Shown in pieces: positions 15,536 to 23,370 of a stretch of DNA of 64,000 nucleotides. The stretch spans positions 186,001 to 250,000 of the forward strand of contig NZ_LQPC01000047.1 in the NCBI RefSeq assembly GCF_002101705.1, in the 5' to 3' direction. The notes under the pieces are model-generated. The model was given only the letters and a program-made list of their open reading frames with translations, ran no database searches and had not been told where the DNA came from. Every line of letters begins with the position of its first letter. The stretch's first letter is position 1. Origin of the DNA: Mycolicibacterium iranicum. GTDB taxonomy: Bacteria; Actinomycetota; Actinomycetes; Mycobacteriales; Mycobacteriaceae. The translations under genes were made by a program, and so were the position numbers.

Positions 15536-16588
15536 ATGGCACCGCAAGCCCCCGATCGCGAGAAGGCCCTGGAGCTCGCGCTCGCACAGATCGACAAGAA
15601 CTTCGGCAAGGGCTCGGTCATGAGGCTGGGCGAGGATGTGCGCCCACCGATCTCGGTCATCCCGACCGGTTCGATCGCGCTCGATGTCGCACTCGGCATC
15701 GGCGGGCTGCCCCGTGGCCGCGTCATCGAGATCTACGGTCCGGAATCCTCCGGTAAGACCACCGTTGCGCTGCACGCCGTCGCCAATGCCCAGGCCGCGG
15801 GCGGTATCGCCGCCTTCATCGACGCCGAGCACGCGCTGGACCCCGACTACGCCAAGAAGCTCGGCGTGGACACCGATGCACTGCTGGTCTCCCAGCCCGA
15901 CACCGGCGAGCAGGCGCTTGAGATCGCCGACATGCTGATCCGGTCCGGCGCACTGGACATCCTGGTCATCGACTCGGTCGCGGCTCTGGTGCCGCGCGCC
16001 GAAATCGAGGGCGAGATGGGGGACAGTCACGTCGGCCTGCAGGCTCGCCTGATGAGCCAGGCGCTGCGGAAGATGACCGGCGCGCTGAACAACTCGGGTA
16101 CCACCGCCATCTTCATCAACCAGCTCCGCGAGAAGATCGGTGTGATGTTCGGGTCGCCCGAGACCACCACGGGCGGTAAGGCGCTGAAGTTCTATGCGTC
16201 GGTCCGCATGGATGTCCGCCGTATCGAGACCCTCAAGGACGGCACCGACGCGGTCGGCAACCGCACCAGGGTCAAGGTCGTCAAGAACAAGGTGTCGCCG
16301 CCGTTCAAGCAGGCCGAATTCGACATCCTCTACGGCAAGGGCATCAGCAGGGAGGGCTCGCTCATCGACATGGGTGTCGAGCACGGCTTCATCCGCAAGT
16401 CCGGATCCTGGTTCACCTACGACGGTGAGCAGCTGGGTCAGGGCAAGGAGAACGCGCGAAACTTCCTGCTGGAGAACGTCGATGTGGCCAACGAGATCGA
16501 GAAGAAGATCAAAGAGAAGCTCGGTATCGGGGCCCAGTTGACCGATGACGCAGCCGATGGCGCTCTTCCCGCTCCCGTCGACTTCTGA
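15536..16588 (+). CDS. recA: Recombinase RecA
   Basis: RecA forms filaments on single-stranded DNA, drives strand exchange and triggers LexA self-cleavage. The 350-residue protein is full length, with Walker A GPESSGKT at residues 68-75 and the NQLREKIGVMFGSPE loop. It lacks the intein that interrupts M. tuberculosis RecA. The insertion point reads VVKNK-VSPPFKQ, with Val where the intein-bearing allele has the essential Cys. The ATG at 15536 follows GGAGAGG. The 3' end overlaps recX by 44 bp. Two damage-responsive elements, an SOS box and a RecA-NDp promoter, lie upstream. Confidence 0.98.
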   Translation: MAPQAPDREKALELALAQIDKNFGKGSVMRLGEDVRPPISVIPTGSIALDVALGIGGLPRGRVIEIYGPESSGKTTVALHAVANAQAAGGIAAFIDAEHALDPDYAKKLGVDTDALLVSQPDTGEQALEIADMLIRSGALDILVIDSVAALVPRAEIEGEMGDSHVGLQARLMSQALRKMTGALNNSGTTAIFINQLREKIGVMFGSPETTTGGKALKFYASVRMDVRRIETLKDGTDAVGNRTRVKVVKNKVSPPFKQAEFDILYGKGISREGSLIDMGVEHGFIRKSGSWFTYDGEQLGQGKENARNFLLENVDVANEIEKKIKEKLGIGAQLTDDAADGALPAPVDF

Positions 16589-17123
16589 TCCCGGCGGAGC
16601 CCCGGGTCACACCGAGGACTCCGGCAAGCGCGCCGAGCAGGCGCGGGCCCTGTGCCTGCGCCTGCTCACCGCGCGGGCCCGGACGAGGGCCGAGCTCGAG
16701 GCGCAGTTGGCCAAGCGGGGATATCCCGACGAGGTCAGTGTGGCTGTCCTCGACCGGCTGGCTCAGGTCGGTCTCGTCGACGACGAGGACTTCGCCGAAC
16801 AGTGGGTTCGTTCCAGGCGTCAGAATGCCGGAAAAGGCAAGCGCGCGTTGGCTGCCGAGCTGCGCAACAAGGGCGTGGACAACGAGGTCATCGACTCAGC
16901 GCTGGCCGGCATCGACGCCGGTGCCGAACGCACCCGCGCCGAGCAGTTGGTCCGCGACAAACTACGCCGCGAGAAGCTCGGAGATCCCGGCGACCGGGAT
17001 GCGGAGAACAAGGTGGTGCGCAGGCTGGTCGGCATGCTGGCCCGCCGCGGCTATCACCAGACCATGGCATTGGATGTCGTCACCGCGGAACTGGCCAACG
17101 AGCGGGAACGACGCCGGGTTTAG
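16545..17123 (+). CDS. recX: Regulatory protein RecX
   Basis: RecX binds and caps RecA filaments to restrain recombination. The 192-residue protein has a short disordered N-terminus and then three tandem three-helix RecX repeats (about residues 30-180), with RxxxELxxxLxxRGYPDE in the first. The ATG at 16545 lies inside recA, giving a 44-bp overlap and translational coupling; an in-frame ATG at 16557 is an alternative. It ends with a 4-bp overlap with the convergent membrane-protein gene. Confidence 0.93.
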   Translation: MTQPMALFPLPSTSDPGGAPGHTEDSGKRAEQARALCLRLLTARARTRAELEAQLAKRGYPDEVSVAVLDRLAQVGLVDDEDFAEQWVRSRRQNAGKGKRALAAELRNKGVDNEVIDSALAGIDAGAERTRAEQLVRDKLRREKLGDPGDRDAENKVVRRLVGMLARRGYHQTMALDVVTAELANERERRRV

Positions 17124-17380
17124 GCACTTCGCCATGGCGGCGCGCTGAGGTCGGCCATCAAGCTGCGGGTGATGGTGCGGCGTATCACGATCAGCACCGC
17201 CGTCACCGCGATCGCCGCCCACGACGAATCGACGCTCAACCGCAACAGCCCGGCCGCCGTGAGCAACTCGAGCGTCACCCGCAGCGCGAGCAGCGGCTGA
17301 CGGAACACGACCAGCGCCGCGATCCCCAGCAGGATCCCGGAGGCCGCGAAACACCATGCCGCGCCGAGGACGACGTTCAC
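17120..17380 (-). CDS. Small membrane protein, end of glu operon
   Basis: This 86-residue protein has about three hydrophobic segments (roughly 3-25, 28-48 and 54-68) and a short charged tail. No family was recognised. Its GTG overlaps the stop codon of the DUF1622 gene (GTGA, 17377-17380), so the two are translated together and probably form a membrane complex. It is the last gene of the gluABCD transcript and is convergent with recX. Confidence 0.65.
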   Translation of the reverse strand: MNVVLGAAWCFAASGILLGIAALVVFRQPLLALRVTLELLTAAGLLRLSVDSSWAAIAVTAVLIVIRRTITRSLMADLSAPPWRSA

Positions 17381-17799
17381 GGAGCCGGTGGGGGATCGGC
17401 AGGCCTCTGCGGACCGGATGCATTCTTCAGCATCTCGATTTCCGCCTGCTCCTGCGCGATCTCGCGATTGAGGAAGTAGTTCAAGATGGTGCGGATCGCC
17501 GCGATGGCCGCCAGCTTGCCGATCTCCTCAAAGGATGGCGAGATGGCCGTGCGTAACACGTCGGCGGCGAGCTGGAACTCCAGCCCCAGCACGAGAAAAC
17601 GGGCCAACGTCAGCCGCACGGACGAGAACTGATTGATGTTGCGCCGCCCCAGCGCGACGACAAACTTCGCGATGGCCACAACCGCCCCGATCATGATGAC
17701 CACGGCGCCGCACGCTTCGATGAGGCGGACCATCAGGTCGACCGCCTCGCGCAGCGTCGACTCGGGCAGGACCTCGAAAGCGTTCAGGCTGGCGGTCAT
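17377..17799 (-). CDS. DUF1622 membrane protein
   Basis: This 140-residue protein fits the DUF1622 family of small inner-membrane proteins. A hydrophobic helix (about residues 32-52), the conserved FLVLGLEFQLAADVLRTAISPS stretch (about 68-90) and a further helix before a charged, Pro-rich cytosolic tail are visible. The function of the family is unknown. It begins 9 bp after gluD in the same direction and overlaps the next small membrane gene by 4 bp. This places it in the glutamate-transport operon, an association worth testing. Confidence 0.8.
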   Translation of the reverse strand: MTASLNAFEVLPESTLREAVDLMVRLIEACGAVVIMIGAVVAIAKFVVALGRRNINQFSSVRLTLARFLVLGLEFQLAADVLRTAISPSFEEIGKLAAIAAIRTILNYFLNREIAQEQAEIEMLKNASGPQRPADPPPAP

Positions 17800-17808
17800 C
17801 GCAAGACG

Positions 17809-18687
17809 TCAGACGCCGCGGCTGCGTTCACCCTGCAGGTCGAGCGGCTCGGCCTCCATGGGCGCCGGCCCCCTGCTCGAACGTCGCAGCCGTTTCTCCA
17901 GTCGGGTGGCAAACCACGACAGTGTGAAGTTCAGCGCGATCATCAGCGCCGCGATGACGATCAGGGCCGGAATGTAGTTGCCGTACGCCGAACCGATCAC
18001 CGTGCCCTGGCGCACCATCTCCACGAACGTGATCTGGTACCCGAGCGCGGTGTCCTTCAAGACGACGACGAGCTGAGAGATGAGCACCGGCAGCATCGAC
18101 GTGATGGCTTGCGGCAGCAGGATCGACCGCATCGTCTGGCCCCAGGTCAGCCCGAGTGCAGACGAGGCCTCCGCCTGGCCGCGCGGCAGCGCGTGCACGC
18201 CCGCGCGCACGATCTCGGCGATGACGGCGCCGTTGTACAGCGTGAGGCCGGTGATCACGCCGGCGAGGGCGAGGTATTGCGACGGGAACACCTCGTAGAA
18301 GGCGTACAAGAAGTAGGCGAAGATCATCATGATCAGCACGGGTACCGCGCGGAAGAATTCGACGAACACCGAAGACACCCAACGGATTCCGGTGTGAGTC
18401 GACAACCGGCCCACGCCCATCACGAATCCCAGCGCCAGTGCGAGAACGATGGAGACCGCAGCGGCCGTCAGTGTGCCCTCGATACCGGGCCACACGTAGG
18501 TGCGCCACAGGTCGCCGGTGAGGAACGGTCGCCACTTCTCAGCGGTGAGCTGATCCCGCTCGACCAGGCGGGCGAGCACCACGGCGATGACGACCATGAA
18601 ACCGAGGATCGCGATGCCGGTGATGATCCGGTTACGAACCCGGGCCCGCGGACCCGGGGCGTCGAACAGGACGGAAGAGCCGGTCAC
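17809..18687 (-). CDS. gluD: Glutamate ABC transporter permease GluD
   Basis: This is a 292-residue permease of the polar amino-acid ABC family. Five or six membrane helices follow a cytosolic N-terminus. The EAA loop that docks on the ATPase reads EASSALGLTWGQTMRSILLPQA near residues 177-198. It forms the membrane channel with GluC. The GTG at 18687 is chosen because it overlaps the gluC stop (GTGA), as is common in this window. A Pro/Glu-rich tail ends the protein. The name rests on operon structure and similarity to Corynebacterium gluABCD. Confidence 0.88.
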   Translation of the reverse strand: MTGSSVLFDAPGPRARVRNRIITGIAILGFMVVIAVVLARLVERDQLTAEKWRPFLTGDLWRTYVWPGIEGTLTAAAVSIVLALALGFVMGVGRLSTHTGIRWVSSVFVEFFRAVPVLIMMIFAYFLYAFYEVFPSQYLALAGVITGLTLYNGAVIAEIVRAGVHALPRGQAEASSALGLTWGQTMRSILLPQAITSMLPVLISQLVVVLKDTALGYQITFVEMVRQGTVIGSAYGNYIPALIVIAALMIALNFTLSWFATRLEKRLRRSSRGPAPMEAEPLDLQGERSRGV

Positions 18688-19364
18688 CTGGCGACCGCCA
18701 TCCGCTTGCCCAGCCACCCGAACAGCAGTCCCAGCGGCAGGGTGAGGACCACGAATCCGAGGGCGAAGATGCCGCCGACCACGAGCACCGCCGCGGTGTT
18801 CTCGATCATCTCCTTCATCAGCAGCGCCGCCTCGGCGACGCCGATCGCCGACGCGATGGTCGTGTTTTTGGTCAGCGCGATCAGCACAGAGCCCAGCGGA
18901 ATGATCACTGCGCGAAACGCCTGCGGCAACAACACGATCCGCAGGTTCTGGCCGAACGTGAGCCCCAGTGAACGAGCTGCTTCAGCCTGGCCCAGCGGGA
19001 TGGTGTTCACCCCGGATCGCACCGTCTCGCACACGAACGAGGCGGTGTAGACCGTCAGGCCGAGGACCGCGAGCCGGAAACCGCTATCGGCGATGAACGT
19101 CGGCGACTGCCGGTTGGCGAGCGTGAGTCCCAGCGTCTGCGCCAACCCGAACGAACAGAACAGAATGATCAACGTCAGCGGGGTGTTGCGCACGATGTTG
19201 ACGTACGCAGCACCCAGCCAGTTGAGCACCGGCACCGGTGCCAGCCGCATCGCGGCCAGCACCGTGCCGAGGACGAGAGCGCCGACCGCGGAGAGCACCG
19301 TCAGCTGGATCGTCGTCCAGAACGCGGCGAAGATCTCCGCGCGATACTCGGTGAAAACCTCCAC
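18684..19364 (-). CDS. gluC: Glutamate ABC transporter permease GluC
   Basis: This is a 226-residue permease with about five membrane helices and the EAA loop EAARSLGLTFGQNLRIVLLPQA near residues 126-147. It starts with GTG, 26 bp after gluB, and its stop overlaps the gluD start. Together with GluD it would pass glutamate, or a related polar amino acid, delivered by lipoprotein GluB and powered by GluA. Confidence 0.88.
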   Translation of the reverse strand: MEVFTEYRAEIFAAFWTTIQLTVLSAVGALVLGTVLAAMRLAPVPVLNWLGAAYVNIVRNTPLTLIILFCSFGLAQTLGLTLANRQSPTFIADSGFRLAVLGLTVYTASFVCETVRSGVNTIPLGQAEAARSLGLTFGQNLRIVLLPQAFRAVIIPLGSVLIALTKNTTIASAIGVAEAALLMKEMIENTAAVLVVGGIFALGFVVLTLPLGLLFGWLGKRMAVAR

Positions 19365-19390
19365 GTGCGGCTCCGGTCAGTACCGCGCGC

Positions 19391-20224
19391 TCAGTTGGCG
19401 ATCGGCGGCGGTGCCGGCGCGGTGATGCCTGCAGGGCCGAGGTTCTTGTCGAACGCTTCCTTCCAGGCGCCGCTTTCTTCCATCTTCTTCAGTGCGTCGT
19501 TGATCTTGGTGCGCAGTTCGGCGTCGTCCTTCTTCAGGCCGATTCCGTAGTTCTCCTCGGAGAAGGTGTCCCCGACGATCTTGAACGTGCCGGGGGTCTG
19601 TGCCGCATACCCAGCGAGGATGACCTCGTCGGTGGTCACGGCGTCGACGGCGCCGTTCTTGAGCGCGTCGATGCAGGCCGAATAGGTGTCGTACTGCTGA
19701 AGCTGAACGCTCGGAAACTCATCCTTGATCTTCTGCGCCGGCGTCGAACCCGACACCGAGCACAGGATCTTGTTGTTCGCGAGCGAGTCCTTGCCCGTGA
19801 TGTCGGTGTTGTCTTCGCGGACGAGCAGACTCTGGCCGGTGATCAGGTACGGACCGGCGAAGGACACCTTCTCCTTGCGGGCATCGGTGATCGAGTACGT
19901 CGCCGCGATGAATTCGACCTGGCCGTTCTGGATCAGGTTCTCGCGCTGCGCCGACGGCGCTTCCTTCCATTCGATCTTGTCGGGCGCATACCCGAGTTCG
20001 CCCGCGACATAGGTCGCGACGTCGACGTCGAAGCCGCTCATCGTGCCATCGGGGTTCTTCATCCCCAGACCGGGCTGGTCGAACTTGGTGCCGATGACGA
20101 TGGTGTCGCCGCCGCCACCACCACCTCCGCTGTCGCCGCCACCGCATGCGGTCGCGGCGAGCGGCAGGGCCGCTGCCAGAGCGAGCGCACCGAGGACGCG
20201 CTTGGAGAGGAACTTCGGGGACAT
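19391..20224 (-). CDS. gluB: Glutamate-binding lipoprotein GluB
   Basis: This is a 277-residue family 3 solute-binding protein. A signal peptide ends in a weak lipobox, AATAC, giving Cys27 as the lipidated residue, followed by a Gly/Ser linker. The mature part has the binding-protein motifs GFDVDVATYVAGELGY and VSGSTPAQKI. Two later cysteines (in ILCSVSG and YSACIDAL) may form a disulphide as in other glutamate binders. It captures glutamate outside the membrane for GluC and GluD. It lies 35 bp downstream of gluA. Confidence 0.9.
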   Translation of the reverse strand: MSPKFLSKRVLGALALAAALPLAATACGGGDSGGGGGGGDTIVIGTKFDQPGLGMKNPDGTMSGFDVDVATYVAGELGYAPDKIEWKEAPSAQRENLIQNGQVEFIAATYSITDARKEKVSFAGPYLITGQSLLVREDNTDITGKDSLANNKILCSVSGSTPAQKIKDEFPSVQLQQYDTYSACIDALKNGAVDAVTTDEVILAGYAAQTPGTFKIVGDTFSEENYGIGLKKDDAELRTKINDALKKMEESGAWKEAFDKNLGPAGITAPAPPPIAN

Positions 20225-20259
20225 GACGGGGTTTCCTTTCGCCGGGGCTCCGGTGGGAT

Positions 20260-21021
20260 TCAGTGATGGAGGATCTTGCCCAGAAAATCCTTGGCACGGT
20301 CGGTCTGGGGGTTTTCGAAGAACTGAAGGGGTTCGGCGTCCTCGACGATCGCACCGTCCGACATGAACACCACGCGGTTTGCTGCGCGCCGCGCGAACCC
20401 CATTTCGTGGGTGACCACAAGCATCGTCATACCATCGGTGGCCAATCCCGACATGACCGCGAGGACCTCGTTGATCATCTCGGGATCCAGCGCGCTGGTC
20501 GGCTCATCGAACAACATGACCTTGGGGTCCATCGCCAGCGATCGCGCGATGGCGACACGTTGTTGCTGACCGCCCGAGAGTTGGGCGGGGTATTTCTCGG
20601 CCTGGTTGGCCACTCCGACGCGCTCAAGCAAACGCATTGCCTTCTCGCGCGCTTTTTCCTTGGAGGCCTTGCGCACCTTCATCGGCGCCAGCGTGACATT
20701 TTCCAGAATTGTCTTGTGCGCGAACAGGTTGAACGACTGGAATACCATGCCGACGTCCGAACGGAGCTGGGCCAGCTTGCGGCCCTCCTCCGGCAGAACC
20801 TCGCCGTCGATCGCGATGGTGCCCGAGTCGATGGTCTCCAGTCGGTTGATCGTGCGGCACAGCGTCGACTTGCCGGAGCCTGACGGTCCCAGCACGACGA
20901 CCACCTGCCCCTTGCCGACGTCGAGATTGATGTCCTTGAGGACGTGGAGGGCGCCGAAGTGCTTGTTGACCCCCTTGACCGAGATCATCGGCACATCAGG
21001 GGACTCCCTGGGGCTCTCCAT
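20260..21021 (-). CDS. gluA: Glutamate ABC transporter ATPase GluA
   Basis: This is a 253-residue ABC ATPase of the polar amino-acid group. Walker A GPSGSGKS, the Q-loop (VFQSFNLF), signature LSGGQQQRVAIAR, Walker B VMLFDEP and the H-loop His (VVTHEM) are all present. It is the first gene of the operon. The ATG at 21021 gives a short N-terminal extension; ATG 20988, at the start of the ABC fold, is the alternative. Upstream lies a triplicated short repeat shared with the divergent miaB gene. Confidence 0.9.
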   Translation of the reverse strand: MESPRESPDVPMISVKGVNKHFGALHVLKDINLDVGKGQVVVVLGPSGSGKSTLCRTINRLETIDSGTIAIDGEVLPEEGRKLAQLRSDVGMVFQSFNLFAHKTILENVTLAPMKVRKASKEKAREKAMRLLERVGVANQAEKYPAQLSGGQQQRVAIARSLAMDPKVMLFDEPTSALDPEMINEVLAVMSGLATDGMTMLVVTHEMGFARRAANRVVFMSDGAIVEDAEPLQFFENPQTDRAKDFLGKILHH

Positions 21022-21077
21022 GCGTGATGACCTTACCCAGGGAAGGCCCAGCGTGCCTGGAACTCCGCGATCCCTGC

Positions 21078-21169
21078 GTTTTCCCCCGTCGCTTCGCTCG
21101 CCCTGGGGTCGTCTTCCCCGTCGCTTCGCTCGCCCTGGTCGTTTTCCCCCGTCGCTTCGCTCGCCCTGG
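21078..21169. repeat. Triple tandem repeat between gluA and miaB
   Basis: A 23-bp core, beginning CCCCGTCGCTTCGCTC and ending GCCCTGG, occurs three times at 21084-21106, 21116-21138 and 21147-21169, with periods of 32 and 31 bp. The first and third copies share a longer 29-bp unit that starts GTTTTCCCC. Each copy contains the near-palindrome GCTTCGC. The repeat lies in the divergent gap of the gluA and miaB genes and is not part of any gene. Confidence 0.85.
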
Positions 21170-21201
21170 CCCACGATTTCGGGGCGGCACCGCCTGCTCC
21201 G

Positions 21202-21207
21202 TAGGAT
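21202..21207 (+). promoter_or_regulatory. -10 box of miaB (leaderless)
   Basis: TAGGAT ends 6 nt before the miaB GTG at 21214, consistent with a leaderless transcript and supporting that start. Confidence 0.55.
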
Positions 21208-21213
21208 GGGGCA

Positions 21214-22779
21214 GTGACTTCCACGGTGACGCCGCAGACGCTCGGGCTCGCGCCCGAACGCACCGTGCGCACCTTCGAGGTCCGCACCTACGGATGCCAG
21301 ATGAACGTGCACGACTCCGAGCGTCTGTCCGGGCTACTCGAAGAGGCCGGCTATCAGCGCGCGCCCGCGGGCGCCGACGCCGACATCGTGGTGTTCAACA
21401 CCTGCGCGGTGCGCGAGAACGCCGATAACAAGCTCTACGGCAACCTCAGTCATCTCGCGCCGCGCAAGCAAGCCGACCCGCACATGCAGATCGCCGTCGG
21501 CGGCTGCCTGGCCCAGAAGGACCGTGACTCGGTGCTGCGCAAGGCGCCGTGGGTCGACGTGGTCTTCGGCACCCACAACATCGGGTCGCTGCCGGCTCTT
21601 CTGGACCGCGCCCGCCACAACCGCGTCGCGCAGGTCGAAATCGCCGAGGCGTTGCAGGAGTTCCCGTCGGCGCTGCCTGCCAGCCGCGAATCGTCCTACG
21701 CCGCTTGGGTTTCGATCTCCGTCGGCTGCAACAACACCTGTACGTTCTGCATCGTCCCGTCGTTGCGCGGCAAAGAGGTGGACCGGCGGCCGGCAGACGT
21801 CCTCGCCGAAGTGCAGTCGCTGGTCGACCAGGGTGTGCTGGAGATCACGCTGCTCGGCCAGAACGTGAACGCCTACGGTGTGTCCTTTGCCACGGACGAG
21901 CGGTTACGCGAGGACCCGACGGCCTGGGCCGCCGAGCCGCGTGACCGCGGCGCATTCGCCAAGTTGCTGCGCGCCTGCGGCCGCATCGACGGGCTGGAAC
22001 GCGTGCGATTCACCTCGCCGCACCCCGCCGAGTTCACCGACGACGTGATCGAGGCGATGGCCGATACGCCCAACGTGTGCCCGACCCTGCACATGCCGCT
22101 GCAATCCGGTTCTGACCGCATCCTGCGCGCGATGCGGCGCTCCTACCGGGCCGACCGCTATCTGGGCATCATCGACCGCGTCCGCGCGGCCATCCCGCAC
22201 GCGGCGATCACCACAGACCTGATCGTCGGCTTCCCGGGTGAGACCGAAGAGGACTTCCAGGCCACGCTCGATGTCGTCGAGGCGTCGCGCTTCGCCAGCG
22301 CGTTCACATTCCAGTACTCGAAGCGGCCGGGCACCCCGGCCGCCGATCTGGCCGATCAGATTCCCAAAGCTGTTGTATCCGAACGTTATCAGCGGTTGAT
22401 CGAGCTGCAGGAACGAATCTCGCTGGAAGAGAACGCGGCTCAGGTCGGTCGCAGCGTCGAGTTGCTCGTCGCCACGGGTGAGGGACGCAAGGACGTGACC
22501 ACCGCCAGGATGTCGGGCCGCGCCCGCGACGGCAGGCTGGTGCACTTCGCGCCCGGCGCGCTGCGCGACGACATCAGGCCTGGCGACGTCGTCGTCACCA
22601 CCGTCACCGGCGCCGCGCCCCATCATCTGATCGCCGACGCGATCCTGACCGAGCATCGCCGCACCCGTGCCGGCGATGCGCACGCGGCAGGGCGGACACC
22701 GCGCACGGGCGTCGGGCTCGGCATGCCCGGCATCGGTGTTCCGGTGTCGGCGCCCGTGACGGCGGGGTGTTCCCGGTGA
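21214..22779 (+). CDS. miaB: tRNA methylthiotransferase MiaB
   Basis: MiaB adds a methylthio group to isopentenyl-adenosine 37 of tRNAs, using two iron-sulphur clusters. In this 521-residue protein, Cys28, Cys64 and Cys98 bind the N-terminal cluster and C172xxxC176xxC179 binds the radical-SAM cluster. A TRAM domain follows (about 425-490). It acts after MiaA, whose gene lies 4 kb downstream. The extreme C-terminus is a low-complexity Gly/Val/Pro tail. The GTG is set by the leaderless -10 box. The gene overlaps the next one by 4 bp. Confidence 0.96.
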   Translation: MTSTVTPQTLGLAPERTVRTFEVRTYGCQMNVHDSERLSGLLEEAGYQRAPAGADADIVVFNTCAVRENADNKLYGNLSHLAPRKQADPHMQIAVGGCLAQKDRDSVLRKAPWVDVVFGTHNIGSLPALLDRARHNRVAQVEIAEALQEFPSALPASRESSYAAWVSISVGCNNTCTFCIVPSLRGKEVDRRPADVLAEVQSLVDQGVLEITLLGQNVNAYGVSFATDERLREDPTAWAAEPRDRGAFAKLLRACGRIDGLERVRFTSPHPAEFTDDVIEAMADTPNVCPTLHMPLQSGSDRILRAMRRSYRADRYLGIIDRVRAAIPHAAITTDLIVGFPGETEEDFQATLDVVEASRFASAFTFQYSKRPGTPAADLADQIPKAVVSERYQRLIELQERISLEENAAQVGRSVELLVATGEGRKDVTTARMSGRARDGRLVHFAPGALRDDIRPGDVVVTTVTGAAPHHLIADAILTEHRRTRAGDAHAAGRTPRTGVGLGMPGIGVPVSAPVTAGCSR

Positions 22780-23366
22780 GCGCGCAGCCCGGAAACGGCT
22801 TCGAAGATTTCAAGGGCGACATCGAGGCCGCCGAACGCCGGGTGGCACGTGAGATCGATCCGGGCCCAAGGGCTTTGGTGATCGCCATCCTGGTCTTCAT
22901 TCTGCTGGCAACGCTGTTCCTGCCTCACACCGGCGGTGCGCGGGGCCTCGACGTCGTGACCGGCACCGCGGCCGCAGCCGACAACGGCGTCATCCTGCCG
23001 CACCGCGTGTTCGCGATTTTCGCCGTCGTCTTCGGGGTGGGCTTCTCGATGCTGGCGCTGCTGACCCGCCGGTGGGCTGTGGCATGGGTCGCGCTTGCCG
23101 GGTCGACGGTGGCGTCATTCCTCGGGGTGCTCGCCCTATGGACCCGCCAGACCGCGCCTGATCCGTACCCAGGCCCCGGAATCGGCCTCGTCGTGGCGTG
23201 GTTCGCGGTCATCCTGCTCACCTACAACTGGGCAAGAGTGGTCGCCGCACGTACCGCTTTGCACCTTGCCGCCGAGCAGTATCGGCGCGACCAGAGCGCG
23301 GCAGGTCAGAACAAGGGCCTGCTGGAAACCTTCACCGACGACGACCCCGACAAGCCGACGTCGTAA
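22776..23366 (+). CDS. Conserved membrane protein (Rv2732c-like)
   Basis: This is a 196-residue integral membrane protein with four hydrophobic segments (about 34-52, 74-95, 100-120 and 130-150), a charged N-terminus and a hydrophilic C-terminal helix. It corresponds to Rv2732c, which follows miaB in M. tuberculosis; no function is known. The GTG at 22776 overlaps the miaB stop (GTGA), so the two are coupled. It ends 4 bp before the stop of the convergent DUF349 gene. Confidence 0.8.
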   Translation: MSAQPGNGFEDFKGDIEAAERRVAREIDPGPRALVIAILVFILLATLFLPHTGGARGLDVVTGTAAAADNGVILPHRVFAIFAVVFGVGFSMLALLTRRWAVAWVALAGSTVASFLGVLALWTRQTAPDPYPGPGIGLVVAWFAVILLTYNWARVVAARTALHLAAEQYRRDQSAAGQNKGLLETFTDDDPDKPTS

Positions 23367-23370
23367 CGGC

